The notes under the pieces: generated by a model
What the model saw: only the letters and a program-made list of their open reading frames with translations
Databases searched by the model: none
What the model was told of the DNA's origin: nothing
Part shown: positions 27,532-36,494 of the stretch, one piece after another
Layout of the letters: each line of letters opens with the position of its first letter
Numbering within the stretch: the stretch's first letter is position 1
Translations under genes and position numbers: made by a program
Source of the DNA: Nitrosomonadales bacterium
Lineage (GTDB): Bacteria; Pseudomonadota; Gammaproteobacteria; Burkholderiales; Gallionellaceae
NCBI GenBank assembly: GCA_025408405.1
Contig: JANYJE010000034.1
Coordinates: 1-64,000 of the forward strand
Reading direction: 5' to 3'
DNA length: 64,000 nt

Positions 27532-28215
27532 ATGGAATACCAAACTATCTCGCAACCAGGCACGCTTGGCCTGGAGCAAAATAAGGTGCTGCGCAACACC
27601 TATATGATGCTGGGGCTCACCATGATCCCTACGGTCATCGGCGCATTCCTCGGCTTGTCCACCAATTTTTCGTTCATGGCGCAACACCCGATCATGGCTC
27701 CGCTCTTGATGTTTGGCGTGATGATGGGAATGCTGTTTGGCGTTACTATGCTGCGCAACAGCGTATGGGGCATTGCCATGCTGCTGGGTTTTACCTTTGT
27801 GGCCGGCTGGTTCCTCGGGCCTATTCTGCAGCACGCGCTGCATCTGCGTAACGGTGCACAACTGGTAGGCATGGCCGCAGGTGGAACAGGACTGATTTTC
27901 TTTAGCCTGGCCACAGTGGCAACGGTGACCAAGAAAGATTTCAGCTTCATGGGGAAATTTCTGTTTATCGGCGTGATCCTGCTTCTGATTGCCTCGCTGG
28001 CAAATATTTTCTTTGAAATTCCGGCACTGTCTCTGACCATTTCGGCCATTGCCGTGCTGATCTTCTCGGCCTACATCCTGTACGACATCAGCCAGATCAT
28101 TCATGGCGGCGAGACTAACTACGTGATGGCAACCATGGCGCTGTACCTGGACATCTACAACATCTTCGTTAACCTGCTGAGCCTGCTGATGGCTTTTGCC
28201 GGCGAGAAGGATTGA
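27532..28215 (+). CDS. Bax inhibitor-1/YccA family membrane protein
   Basis: 227 residues, with GGAG before the ATG. Seven hydrophobic segments follow a short N-terminal tail. The family motif near the C-terminus is visible: FSAYILYDISQIIHGGETNYVMATMALYLDIYNIFVNL, including the conserved Asp residues of the BI-1 pH-sensing pair. YccA/YbhL relatives sit in the inner membrane and interact with FtsH or act as Ca2+ leak channels. A terminator follows 18 bp after the stop. Confidence 0.93.
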   Translation: MEYQTISQPGTLGLEQNKVLRNTYMMLGLTMIPTVIGAFLGLSTNFSFMAQHPIMAPLLMFGVMMGMLFGVTMLRNSVWGIAMLLGFTFVAGWFLGPILQHALHLRNGAQLVGMAAGGTGLIFFSLATVATVTKKDFSFMGKFLFIGVILLLIASLANIFFEIPALSLTISAIAVLIFSAYILYDISQIIHGGETNYVMATMALYLDIYNIFVNLLSLLMAFAGEKD

Positions 28216-28232
28216 GCGTAGCTGCAACCCAG

Positions 28233-28258
28233 AAAAAGGCGGCGCGAGCCGCCTTTTT
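28233..28258. terminator. Bidirectional terminator
   Basis: AAAAAGGCGGC (28233-28243) and GCCGCCTTTTT (28248-28258) form a perfect stem around GCGA. A- and T-tracts on both sides let it serve the YccA-like gene on the plus strand and the DUF455 gene converging from the minus strand. Confidence 0.92.
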
Positions 28259-28285
28259 CATTACCAGCAGCCCGCTGCATGAGGT

Positions 28286-29119
28286 TCACGTTAGCACCTT
28301 CGCATCCCTATTCCCGCCCATAGCCGCCAGCTCGCCCTCGCTAAAACCGGCCGCCCTTCTCGCTTCCAGGTTGAACGGCCCGCGTAAAGCTGGTGCCCGG
28401 TAGCCGGCCGCCAGGGCAGCATAGGCCGCATCCGGCTCCAACCCTCTCTGTTTGCACACCCAGTTGAACCAGCGATTGCCTATCAGCACGTGCCCGATCT
28501 CGTCGGCAAGAATGATGTCGAGTATCTCTGCCACCTCCACCTCGCCAGCGTGGGCAAGCTTGGCGCGCAGGGGTGGCGTAGCATCCAGGCCACGCGCCTC
28601 CATGGTGCGCGGCACTAGCGCCATACGCGCAAGGACGTCATCACGGGTTTTCTCGGCCATATCCCACAGGCTGTTGTGTGCCTGGAAGTCGCCGTAGACA
28701 TAGCCTTTGCTGCGCAGGTGCGTGGAAAGCAATACAAAATGCCGCACCTCCTCTGCGGCCACTTGCAGCCAGTCAGCGTAATACTCACGCGGCATCTCGG
28801 GAAAGCGCCAGATCGCATCCAGCGCAAGATTGATGGCATTGAATTCGATGTGCGTCAGCGCATGCAGCATAGCCGCACGCCCCTCTGTGGTCGCCATCGA
28901 CCGATGCGGAACAGCTGTGGGGGACACCAGCTCGGGTAGCGGCGGATGCCCGGGAATGGGAGCGCTGAGCACAAGAGCAGTGCCTGCATCCAGGCCGAGT
29001 CTGCCCTCCTTCCAGGCATGTGCCAGCGCGGTCACCCCGGCGCATTTTTCAGCAGGGTCTGTCTCGGCCAGCCAATGCAGGGCAGCCTGGCGCAGCTCGG
29101 TTGGCGCGTTGAGAGACAC
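28286..29119 (-). CDS. DUF455 family ferritin-like protein
   Basis: 277 residues from a GTG at 29117-29119, one base after the rlmD stop codon. Ferritin-like diiron ligands are suggested by HIEFNAINLALD, AAEEVRHFVLLSTHL and ILADEIGHVLIGNRWF, the conserved core of DUF455. Members resemble the MiaE tRNA hydroxylase fold, but no confirmed substrate exists. Coupling to rlmD hints at an RNA-modification role; this is only contextual. Confidence 0.85.
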   Translation of the reverse strand: MSLNAPTELRQAALHWLAETDPAEKCAGVTALAHAWKEGRLGLDAGTALVLSAPIPGHPPLPELVSPTAVPHRSMATTEGRAAMLHALTHIEFNAINLALDAIWRFPEMPREYYADWLQVAAEEVRHFVLLSTHLRSKGYVYGDFQAHNSLWDMAEKTRDDVLARMALVPRTMEARGLDATPPLRAKLAHAGEVEVAEILDIILADEIGHVLIGNRWFNWVCKQRGLEPDAAYAALAAGYRAPALRGPFNLEARRAAGFSEGELAAMGGNRDAKVLT

Positions 29120-29120
29120 G

Positions 29121-30413
29121 TTACTCGCGCTCGAACAAGGCAATAGACTCCACATGCGAGGTATGCGGAAACATGTTCATCACGCCCGCAGCCTTGAGCA
29201 CATAACCTTTGCCATGCACCAAAACCTCCGCATCGCGCGCCAGCGTGGCGGGGTTGCACGACACATACACAATGCGCCGTGGCGCATCCTCCCCCAGCGC
29301 TGTGACCAGTGCCATCGCCCCGTCGCGCGGCGGGTCAATCAGCAATTTGTCGAAATGCCCCAGCTTGGCCAAAGATTCTTCGGTCATCTCGAACAGGTTC
29401 ATCGCGCTAAACGAGGTGTTGGCTGACAGGCCGTTGAGTGCTGCATTCTGCGCGGCGCGCTTGACCAGCATGGCGCTGCCCTCTACGCCCACCACCTGTG
29501 CACCGCTGCGCGCAATCGGCAAGGTGAAGTTACCCAGCCCGCAGAAGAAATCGCCGATGCGCTCGCCCGGCTGGGGCGACAGCAGGCGCATGGCACGGCT
29601 CATCATGAGCCGGTTCATCGTGCTGTTCACCTGGGTAAAATCGGTAGGCGCATAAGGCATGGTGATGCCGAACTCGGGCAGGCTGTAGCTAAGCTGCGGC
29701 GCGTCCAGCGGGTAGAACGGAACTACCGTCTCAGGCCCTTTGCTTTGCAGCCAGAACTGCACCTGATGCGTGTCGGCAAACTGTTTGATGATCACTTCAT
29801 CGGCAGGCGACAAAGGTTTTAATATGCGCAGCACCAGCGCATCTACATGCTCGCCGACGGCCAGCTCGATTTGTGCCAGATGATCGCGGATCGACAGTGC
29901 CTCGTTCATCTGCGCCAGCAGCGGCAACAAGGCCGCTATCTTGGGAGGCAGGATTTCGCAGTGCTGCATGTCGGCCACGTAACGGCTGCTCTTCTCGTGG
30001 AAGCCCACCAGCGTCTTGCCTTTTTTGAGCACATGGCGCACCGACAGACGCGCGCGCTGGCGATAGCCCCAGGTCTCGCCGTAGATGGGGGGCAGCACGC
30101 GTTCCGGTTTGACCTTGCCGATACGCGCCAGATTGTCTTCGAGGATGCGCTGCTTGACCGCCACCTGGGCACGCGCATCCAGATGCTGCATGGAACAACC
30201 GCCGCACACATCGAAGTGCACACACTTGGGTGCTACGCGCATGAACGACTGCCTGAGGATCTGATCCACTCGGGCCAGCTCGTAGCTGGGCTTCTTGCGA
30301 TAGGAGCTATAGGTGACACGCTCACCGGTCAGCGCACCTTCGATAAAAATGACCTTGCCATCGGCATGCGCGATGCCGCGACCTTCCTGGTCGAGCGATT
30401 CAATGACTACCAT
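29121..30413 (-). CDS. rlmD: 23S rRNA (uracil-1939-C5)-methyltransferase
   Basis: 430 residues from the ATG at 30411-30413, six bases after GGAG. A TRAM domain comes first ([14 protein letters not shown]), then the 4Fe-4S cluster cysteines ([15 protein letters not shown] and QHCEILP). The SAM-binding core [12 protein letters not shown] follows, with IDPPRDG and the catalytic-Cys motif [12 protein letters not shown]. It methylates U1939 of 23S rRNA. The DUF455 gene starts 1 bp after its stop. Confidence 0.95.
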   Translation of the reverse strand: MVVIESLDQEGRGIAHADGKVIFIEGALTGERVTYSSYRKKPSYELARVDQILRQSFMRVAPKCVHFDVCGGCSMQHLDARAQVAVKQRILEDNLARIGKVKPERVLPPIYGETWGYRQRARLSVRHVLKKGKTLVGFHEKSSRYVADMQHCEILPPKIAALLPLLAQMNEALSIRDHLAQIELAVGEHVDALVLRILKPLSPADEVIIKQFADTHQVQFWLQSKGPETVVPFYPLDAPQLSYSLPEFGITMPYAPTDFTQVNSTMNRLMMSRAMRLLSPQPGERIGDFFCGLGNFTLPIARSGAQVVGVEGSAMLVKRAAQNAALNGLSANTSFSAMNLFEMTEESLAKLGHFDKLLIDPPRDGAMALVTALGEDAPRRIVYVSCNPATLARDAEVLVHGKGYVLKAAGVMNMFPHTSHVESIALFERE

Positions 30414-30492
30414 ATGATTCTCCAACTAATACGATTATTTATAAATTCAGGTTGATGCATCCACTGCGGGAATGCGCAATTATTTTACGGCG

Positions 30493-31146
30493 TCAATCTC
30501 CGCCACCACCACAACCGCTGCCGCAGCTGCTGCCACCATCGCCACCGTCACTACTGCCGTCAGAACTTCCGCCGCAACCACCACCGATATCCGAGGCGCA
30601 AAAAGCACCACTGGATGATGCGGCTGCATCGTGGCAATTCAGCGCATAAACAAAGCCGCCGGCAATGCCCAGCTGCGCATCCAGTGCAAACAGCAGCGGC
30701 AGCCGCTCGGGAGCCTTCGGATTGATGCCTTCCTCCCTGCACGCCAGATGCCACGCACGCCGTATGCCCTGTGTAGCCGTATCGGGTGCAGGCATGGCTT
30801 CAGCCGGGGTGTGATGCAGATAGCGCCCGAGGGCGCGTTCGCAGAAGCGTTGATACAAACGCGTGAACAGGATGAACTCGTGCCACAGCTCATCGACCAC
30901 TTGCGAAGGCATGGAAACAAAACGCCCGCCCGCTGCGACACAGATGCGAAAATATTGCTGCAGGCCCTGCTGCACCAGCGCCTGCTGTTCACGACTCAGT
31001 TCCGGACGCTTGCGCAGCATGCGCTCCATCACGCCCGCAGGCAGTTCGAATTGATCCAGGAAGCGCCGACGCGATGACTTTAGCCAGCGGCGATAAAACA
31101 CATAAGCCAGCAATGCGGTCAGGGCGAGCGCCAGAAAAAATTTCAT
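30493..31146 (-). CDS. Glycine-rich domain protein with Cys/Gly/Ser tail
   Basis: 217 residues. One N-terminal membrane segment (FFLALALTALLAYVFY) is followed by a basic stretch and a helical domain with VVDELWHEFILFTRLYQRFCERALGRYLHH, the WHxF-type motif of GRDP-like proteins (PF07173-type). The last 40 residues are almost entirely Gly, Ser, Asp and Cys (GGGCGGSSDGSSDGGDGG). A cytoplasmic or periplasmic peripheral role is possible. Function unknown. Confidence 0.7.
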   Translation of the reverse strand: MKFFLALALTALLAYVFYRRWLKSSRRRFLDQFELPAGVMERMLRKRPELSREQQALVQQGLQQYFRICVAAGGRFVSMPSQVVDELWHEFILFTRLYQRFCERALGRYLHHTPAEAMPAPDTATQGIRRAWHLACREEGINPKAPERLPLLFALDAQLGIAGGFVYALNCHDAAASSSGAFCASDIGGGCGGSSDGSSDGGDGGSSCGSGCGGGGD

Positions 31147-31155
31147 CCTGACCTC

Positions 31156-31941
31156 TTATTCCCCGGCCTCAGGCCAGGCTGCCAGATACTCAGCCCAGTG
31201 CGGCTCGGCGGACTTGCCCAGGGTGCTGCGCACCAGCGCACACTCCTTGTCGTAACGCGCGCGCGTGAACTGGCCGCGCATCAACTGGAAGCGGGCGTAA
31301 ACCAGCCAGGTGTTCACCACATCGGTCTCGCAGTAATTGCGTATCTCGGCAAGCCTGCCCTGTTGGTAAGCCTCCCATACACGGCTCCCATCCATGCCCA
31401 GCTTGCCGGGGAAGCCGATCAGCTTGGCCAGGTCATCCAGCGGTGCATTGGCGCGCCCGGTATACAGCGCCAAGAGATCCATCAGGTCGAGGTGACGCGC
31501 GTGGTAGCGACTGATGTAGTTGTTCCACTTGAACTCCTTGTCGTCCTCGCCCATATCCCAGTAGCGCGCGCATTGCACGCCGTGGATCAGGCCGCGGTAA
31601 TGCAATACCGGCAAGTCGAAACCGCCTCCATTCCACGACACGATTTGCGGCGTATATTTGTCCAGTCCATCAAAGAAACGCTGGATGATGCTGCCCTCGT
31701 CATCCTCCAGGCCGCCCAGCGACCACACGCGAAAATTGTCTCCCTCGCGCAGCACGCAGGAAATGGCCACCACGCGCTGCAGATGATGCTGGATAAAATC
31801 GCTGCCGGTTTTCTGGCGCCGCATCTGGAACGCCATTTCCGCCACATCGGCGTCGCTGACGCGCGCATCCAGCCCGTGCAGAGTGCGCAAGCCGGCGATA
31901 TCGGGGATGGTTTCAATATCAAATACGAGGACAGGGTTCAT
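31156..31941 (-). CDS. 3'-5' exonuclease, DEDD superfamily
   Basis: 261 residues from the ATG at 31939-31941. Exonuclease motifs are in order: VFDIETIPD (ExoI), SWNGGGFDLPVLHYR (ExoII) and YCETDVVNTWLVYARF (ExoIII). This matches the predicted 3'-5' exonuclease family annotated near polysaccharide genes, probably acting on single-stranded nucleic acid. It is separated from the Gly-rich gene by 9 bp. The frame extends upstream without a ribosome site, so a longer start is unlikely. Confidence 0.88.
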   Translation of the reverse strand: MNPVLVFDIETIPDIAGLRTLHGLDARVSDADVAEMAFQMRRQKTGSDFIQHHLQRVVAISCVLREGDNFRVWSLGGLEDDEGSIIQRFFDGLDKYTPQIVSWNGGGFDLPVLHYRGLIHGVQCARYWDMGEDDKEFKWNNYISRYHARHLDLMDLLALYTGRANAPLDDLAKLIGFPGKLGMDGSRVWEAYQQGRLAEIRNYCETDVVNTWLVYARFQLMRGQFTRARYDKECALVRSTLGKSAEPHWAEYLAAWPEAGE

Positions 31942-32023
31942 AATCGTGTCGGGTCGGCAAAATACGGGCTGGAATTGTAGCCTATCGGGCAGGATGCCCA
32001 AAACGATACTCAAGGGTAAACTT

Positions 32024-32458
32024 ATGCCTATGCGACATCTTCAAATATTTCTGCTGCTTTGTCTTGCCCTCCCGTCGGCTTGGGCGGAAACGCTCAGCCT
32101 GAGCATCAACCAGCACCCTCTGCAGGCGGAAGTCGCCGCCACCCCGCAAAGCCGCGAGCATGGGCTGATGCAGCGCAAGCAGTTATGTCCCGACTGCGGC
32201 ATGCTGTTCATTTTCCCTAATGCAGACAGGCACACCTTCTGGATGAAGGACACTGCGTTGCCGCTCTCCATCGCCTTTATCGCCGCAGATGGCAGCATCA
32301 TCAATATCGCCGAGATGCAGCCCAACACCACGGATTATCACCGTGCGCTTGGGGACGCCTTGTATGCGCTGGAAATGAATAGAGGCTGGTTTGCCAGCCA
32401 CGACATCAGGCCCAACGGCAAGGTAATGGGACTTCAGCTCGCCCCCAGGGGAAAATAA
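32024..32458 (+). CDS. DUF192 family exported protein
   Basis: 144 residues from the ATG at 32024 with AAGGGT upstream. A signal peptide (IFLLLCLALPSAWA) precedes the DUF192 fold: TPQSREHGLMQRKQLCPDCGMLFIFP, TFWMKDTALPLSIAFI and ALEMNRGWF. It is periplasmic; the family's function is not settled. A hairpin at 32476-32497 (AACGGCGGC/GCCGCCGTT) lies between it and the convergent PuuD-like gene. Confidence 0.9.
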   Translation: MPMRHLQIFLLLCLALPSAWAETLSLSINQHPLQAEVAATPQSREHGLMQRKQLCPDCGMLFIFPNADRHTFWMKDTALPLSIAFIAADGSIINIAEMQPNTTDYHRALGDALYALEMNRGWFASHDIRPNGKVMGLQLAPRGK

Positions 32459-32475
32459 CTTACCCGCCAAATGCA

Positions 32476-32497
32476 AACGGCGGCTTGCGCCGCCGTT
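32476..32497. terminator. Probable bidirectional hairpin terminator without strong T-run
   Basis: AACGGCGGC (32476-32484) pairs with GCCGCCGTT (32489-32497) around TTGC between two convergent genes. The following GCTTGCT is only weakly T-rich. Confidence 0.55.
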
Positions 32498-32521
32498 GCT
32501 TGCTCCATGAGAACAACCGTA

Positions 32522-33013
32522 TTACAGGCCTAACGCTGCGCCATGTGAGAAGCCACCCGCCATGAAGAACAGCAACGGGATGGACAGCATGGTATTGGTA
32601 CGCGATGCAAGGAACGCAACACGACGTGCCCGTGCCTTCACCTCATCCGTTGCGCTAACGATACCCAGAATCTTCTTCTGGTTTGGCCAGATCACGCCCC
32701 AAACATTAAGCAGCATGATTGTGCCCAGCCATGCGCCCATACCGATACCGGCAAAGCCCTGTTTAAAGGTAAAGGCATCCATGAAATGAGCACCCAGCAA
32801 CGCGGCTCCAGCCAGCCAGGTTACAACGGCCGACCAGCGAAAGAACAGCAGCGCACGCGGCGCAACATGCTTGCTGATGCCGGCAGCAGTGCCGTCAGCA
32901 GTCGCCGCTTTCATCGCAGCCACCTGCACGAAGTTGAAGTAATACAGCAAACCGATCCACATGATACCGGCCATGAAGTGCAACCAACGCGCCAATCCTG
33001 GTAAGTATTCCAT
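32522..33013 (-). CDS. Four-helix PuuD-like membrane protein
   Basis: 163 residues with four hydrophobic segments: WLHFMAGIMWIGLLYYFNFVQV, FFRWSAVVTWLAGAALLGAHF, GAWLGTIMLLNVWGVIW and SIPLLFFMAGG. It resembles the membrane part of the urate hydroxylase PuuD family but lacks the C-terminal cytochrome c domain of full PuuD. Conserved histidines lie in the first two helices (LHFM, AHFM) and near the C-terminus, so heme binding is possible. AGGAG precedes the start and overlaps the end of an upstream 33-residue membrane peptide gene. Confidence 0.75.
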   Translation of the reverse strand: MEYLPGLARWLHFMAGIMWIGLLYYFNFVQVAAMKAATADGTAAGISKHVAPRALLFFRWSAVVTWLAGAALLGAHFMDAFTFKQGFAGIGMGAWLGTIMLLNVWGVIWPNQKKILGIVSATDEVKARARRVAFLASRTNTMLSIPLLFFMAGGFSHGAALGL

Positions 33014-33016
33014 GGC

Positions 33017-33118
33017 TTAAGCTCCTATCAGAAATTTTTTGACGATGATAAACAGAACCAGGGTCAGTACCAGTCCAGAAATGACCGTGCCCCACAGAGA
33101 ATCCAAAGGGTTTTGCAT
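33017..33118 (-). CDS. 33-residue single-span membrane peptide
   Basis: ATG at 33116-33118 with AGGAG upstream, TAA at 33017-33019. The peptide starts MQNPLDSLWG, then a single hydrophobic span (TVISGLVLTLVLFIIV) and a basic C-terminal end (KKFLIGA). Its last codons contain the ribosome site of the PuuD-like gene, which starts 3 bp later, so the two are coupled. The size and topology resemble tiny accessory subunits of membrane heme complexes. It is too short for most annotation pipelines. Confidence 0.7.
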   Translation of the reverse strand: MQNPLDSLWGTVISGLVLTLVLFIIVKKFLIGA

Positions 33119-33328
33119 AACATGCGCTCCTATAAATTTGGTATTGGTTTTGGTTTAAGAGCCGCTATCAGTGTAAGAACAGCGGAAGCGGCTATATTAA
33201 GCAGTAACAGGTGCTTCATGCAACAACATAATGTCAGTACGAAGTGTATGGTTTTCAATCAGAATTTGAGTTTTAAGCAGGCACTATCGGCGTGGAAAAT
33301 CATCTTCCAGGCGGTGTAGCATTACACC

Positions 33329-33805
33329 ATGAGCACCCTGCCCCGCTTCCTCTGCGACGAAATGCTCGGCCGCCTGTGCCGCTACCTGCGTGCCGCCGGC
33401 TTTGACACCCTGTGCGCCAGCAATGGCCAGCCCGACTGCGACTTGCTGCGCCAGTGCCATGAAGAAGGCCGCCATTTCCTCACCCAGGATCAACTCATCC
33501 GCGAACACAGGGCCGCACAAGATATCGCCTTTATCCTGCCGCAAGGGGATGTTGACCATCTTGCCAAGCTGATAGCCGCTCACTACAAACTGGACTGGCT
33601 CAGCCACGCCTTCACCCGCTGCCTGGAAGACAACACCCTGCTACTCCCCGCCGATGCAGCGGCACTGCAACGCGTGCCACTGGATGCACGCAGGCCTGAT
33701 GAACCGTTCAAACATTGCCCCGCATGCGGGCGGGTCTATTGGCGCGGTTCGCACTACAAACGCATGCACGCCAGACTGATCAGGTGGCAGGCAGGAAAAA
33801 CCTGA
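33329..33805 (+). CDS. Mut7-C RNase domain protein with zinc ribbon
   Basis: 158 residues. The N-terminal PIN-like Mut7-C domain shows RFLCDEMLGRLCRYLRAAGFDT and FLTQDQLIREHR; a C-terminal zinc ribbon reads HCPACGRVYWRGSHYKRM. Mut7-C proteins are predicted RNases related to PIN toxins, though the solo form is chromosomal and usually lacks an antitoxin. No antitoxin-like neighbour is seen. The 210 bp upstream hold no recognisable gene. Confidence 0.88.
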   Translation: MSTLPRFLCDEMLGRLCRYLRAAGFDTLCASNGQPDCDLLRQCHEEGRHFLTQDQLIREHRAAQDIAFILPQGDVDHLAKLIAAHYKLDWLSHAFTRCLEDNTLLLPADAAALQRVPLDARRPDEPFKHCPACGRVYWRGSHYKRMHARLIRWQAGKT

Positions 33806-33892
33806 TGGTGGAAACACCAGGGCAGTAGCCAACGCTTTCGATTTTGAGAATCGTAATTCAGCGTGGCATGAGCTCAGGCTGAGAAGGCGCCA

Positions 33893-34924
33893 CTAATAAC
33901 CCACGGATTTACCATCACTGCTCTTGAGATCCGCCCAGGATGTGCGCACCTGGGTTGCCACAGATTTTGGCATGGTGACATAGTCAAGCATCATTGCGGA
34001 CAGTTCGCCCGTACGGTAAGCCCAGTCGAAAAACTTAAGCACCTCCTTGACATGTGCTGCATTGCTCACATCCTTCGGCACCAGGATGAAGGTGGTTGCA
34101 GCAATTGGCCAGCTCTGTTCACCCGGGGCATTGGTCAGCACCTGGTAAAAGCCACTGGCGGCATCCCATTGCGCGCCCGCTGCTGCGGCTTGTACATTGG
34201 GCGGATTGGGGCTGACAAAATTTCCATCGTGGTTTTTCAATTGCACATAGTCAAGCTTTTGCTCCATGGCAAAAGCATATTCCACATAGCCTATGGAGCC
34301 AGGCATTTCCTTGACCTTGGCCGATACCCCCGCGTTACCGTTAGCCCCCTGTCCCACTGCCCATTTCACGGTTAAACCTTCCCCCATGCTGATTTTCCAA
34401 TCAGCACTGACCTTGGACAGATAATTGGTGAAGTTGAAAGTCGTGCCGGATTTGTCTTCGCGATATATCACGCTGATCGGCAGATCAGGCAAATGCAGCA
34501 TAGGGTTCAGCATACTCAGCTGAGGATCATTCCATTTGCTTATCTTGCCCAAATAGATTGCTGCCAGCGCAGAGCCATCCAGCTTCATGTCTCCCACGAA
34601 CACACCGGGCAGGTTGATCACAGGGGTTACCGCCCCCATCAGCATGGGGAACTGCAGCAATCCTTTTTTGTTTAGTTCTTCAATCTTCAACGGCATGTCT
34701 GAAGCGCCAAAATCGACCCCCTTCGCATCAATGAGCCTGATCCCCTCGCCGGAGCCCACGCCCATGTAATACACATTGCCAGTCTTGCGCATGGTGTAAT
34801 TCTCCGCCCACTTCTGGTATACCGGCGCAGGGAAAGTAGCTCCCGCCCCATGAATATCAGCTGCAAATGCAGACGGCATCATGACTAGCAACAGCAGGAA
34901 ATATCTGGGCAAAGAATAAAACAT
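33893..34924 (-). CDS. pstS: Phosphate-binding periplasmic protein PstS
   Basis: 343 residues from the ATG at 34922-34924 directly after GGAGG. A signal peptide (YFLLLLVMMPSAFA) precedes IHGAGATFPAPVYQKWAENY, the PstS signature; the phosphate-binding loops include VGSGEGIRLID, GASDMPL and YREDKSGTTFNF. It would bind phosphate for a PstCAB transporter, but pstC, pstA and pstB are not adjacent. About 120 bases upstream lies a c-di-GMP-I riboswitch on the same strand, so synthesis is probably controlled by c-di-GMP rather than solely by PhoB. Confidence 0.93.
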   Translation of the reverse strand: MFYSLPRYFLLLLVMMPSAFAADIHGAGATFPAPVYQKWAENYTMRKTGNVYYMGVGSGEGIRLIDAKGVDFGASDMPLKIEELNKKGLLQFPMLMGAVTPVINLPGVFVGDMKLDGSALAAIYLGKISKWNDPQLSMLNPMLHLPDLPISVIYREDKSGTTFNFTNYLSKVSADWKISMGEGLTVKWAVGQGANGNAGVSAKVKEMPGSIGYVEYAFAMEQKLDYVQLKNHDGNFVSPNPPNVQAAAAGAQWDAASGFYQVLTNAPGEQSWPIAATTFILVPKDVSNAAHVKEVLKFFDWAYRTGELSAMMLDYVTMPKSVATQVRTSWADLKSSDGKSVGY

Positions 34925-35041
34925 AAGGCCTCCAATAATTAATTGGTATACATAACTTGCTGCGAACCGGGTAGCAGGCAGCAAAATCAACGGCAGAGGC
35001 GAAATGGAGTATGAGGAGATTCAGATAGCCGCAAAAGAAGC

Positions 35042-35137
35042 AGTGGCTAACCGGCGATCCCGCTATCATAGACTCCATAAGGACTCGTTAGACCGGTAAC
35101 TTTGCGCCCCTACCTTTCGATATAGGTTTGCCTTTAA
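35042..35137 (-). promoter_or_regulatory. c-di-GMP-I (GEMM-I) riboswitch upstream of pstS
   Basis: Read on the minus strand, the GEMM-I elements appear in order: AAAGGCAAACC, a P2 helix capped by a CGAAAG tetraloop, GGGGCGCAAAG, ACCGGTCTAA, a variable P3 stem with an UUAU loop, then TGATAGCGGG and GCCGG closing the receptor side. These are the tetraloop, the three-way junction core and the tetraloop receptor of class I c-di-GMP aptamers. The aptamer ends about 120 bases before the pstS ATG. No intrinsic terminator is obvious in between, so translational control is more likely. The rest of the 400 bp gap holds no gene. Confidence 0.88.
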
Positions 35138-35325
35138 CTAAAATAAATTTACGTTACAACCTATCTGAAAACAAGCTCAAATAAATATTGCAGTAATATT
35201 ACACTGAGTGTGGGTGTTGTCAAAAATACTATTTAGAGGCTCCCGGTTTGAGGCAATTCAGAGCATTATCGCTTCTCGTTTAGAATGCAGGTTGTCTCAA
35301 CAAAAAATATGCCGGATAAATTGGG

Positions 35326-35835
35326 ATGCCAGAGAAATTTTACCCATTTAGAATGTTAAAAAATCTTCCTTTGATGATCGTCATCTGCGTATCCGGCACA
35401 TTGCAAAATGCTCATGCTGACTCGATTGTCATAACAGGCGCATCCTGGCACGCTTCCGATCATGGAGGATCGGATAATATTGGCGATACCTATTTTAACG
35501 AAATTAATCCAGGCCTCGGGTTCGAACATCCCCTGAATGAAAACAACACTTTTTCCCTGGGCTTCTACAATAATTCATTCAGCCGCCACACTGATTATAT
35601 TCTGGACTTCTGGCAACCCCTGCAATGGGCTCCCAGTATTGGAAAAATCAAATTTGGATTGGCAGTGGGAATTGCCAGTGGGTATCAGGGTGATTCATTC
35701 ATACCTGTTGCAGTGCCGATGTTGACATATGAAAACGAAAACTGGGGGCTTAATTTCGTTACCATCACCTTCCCAATGCCGGAATTAGCGAAACGGTCGG
35801 TACTCGCGGTGCAGCTTAAAATAAATATCCCATGA
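35326..35835 (+). CDS. Small outer-membrane beta-barrel protein, unrecognised family
   Basis: 169 residues with a signal peptide (LPLMIVICVSGTLQNAHA). The mature part has alternating amphipathic strands (GASWHASDHGG, NEINPGLGFEHP, TFSLGFYNNSFSRHTDYI, FGLAVGIASGY, AVQLKINIP). The NPGLGFE..GFYNNSFSRHT pattern looks like small barrels of unknown function also seen in other bacteria and phages. The upstream region is AT-rich and the ribosome site is weak, so an internal ATG at 35353 is possible. Confidence 0.55.
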   Translation: MPEKFYPFRMLKNLPLMIVICVSGTLQNAHADSIVITGASWHASDHGGSDNIGDTYFNEINPGLGFEHPLNENNTFSLGFYNNSFSRHTDYILDFWQPLQWAPSIGKIKFGLAVGIASGYQGDSFIPVAVPMLTYENENWGLNFVTITFPMPELAKRSVLAVQLKINIP

Positions 35836-35973
35836 AAAACACACTGCGAGAACTGACGCAAATCAAGTTGAAATCGCAGCTGCTTTCCGCATATTTTCCT
35901 GAGCCCGGTTTTCCGCAAACGCCAGCCAGCCAAGCGGCACTCCCAGGTACGCGGAAGCAAGGGATGTGGGCTA

Positions 35974-36396
35974 TCAGTAAGACGCTTCGTGTACTTCCGG
36001 CATACCGTCTGCCACCCAGCGAGTATAACCGCCGCCCAGGTTGAGCACGTTATTGAAACCCATCATCTGCAGTACGGCGCCAGCCATGGCGGAGCGGCCA
36101 CTGGTCGCGCAGTAAACGACAACTTGGCGGTCGCGTGCAGCGGTCAGCTCCGGCACATGCTTGGGATAAGCCGGATCGGCGGCAGCCTCGATGATGCCGC
36201 GCGGCACCAGGTGGGCACCCTGGATGTGACCGCTTTCATATTCGGCGTGTTCGCGCACGTCGATCAGCAGCAAGTCTTCCTTGTTATTGAGTTTATCGAC
36301 CAGCTCTTGCGGAGTGATTTCCTTGACGCATGACTTTGCAGCGCGGACAAAGTCCATCAGGCCCATGGGCTGTTCTGGTTTGAAAGTGTTGTACAT
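35974..36396 (-). CDS. Rhodanese-like sulfurtransferase
   Basis: 140 residues: a single rhodanese domain with LLIDVREHAEYESGHIQGAHLVPRG and the active-site loop VVYCATSGRSAMAG, catalytic Cys present. GGAG lies 9 bases before the ATG. It is likely cytoplasmic, handling persulfide or thiosulfate sulfur. It stands alone, about 100 bp after the helicase gene on the same strand. Confidence 0.9.
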   Translation of the reverse strand: MYNTFKPEQPMGLMDFVRAAKSCVKEITPQELVDKLNNKEDLLLIDVREHAEYESGHIQGAHLVPRGIIEAAADPAYPKHVPELTAARDRQVVVYCATSGRSAMAGAVLQMMGFNNVLNLGGGYTRWVADGMPEVHEASY

Positions 36397-36494
36397 GGTT
36401 CGAGCTCCAGTATTGATCTTGAAATTTTTTAATCCCGCGTGGGGTTTGACTTCAAAAATAATATCACATTGCGCCTGTAATTATTTTCACGGGC

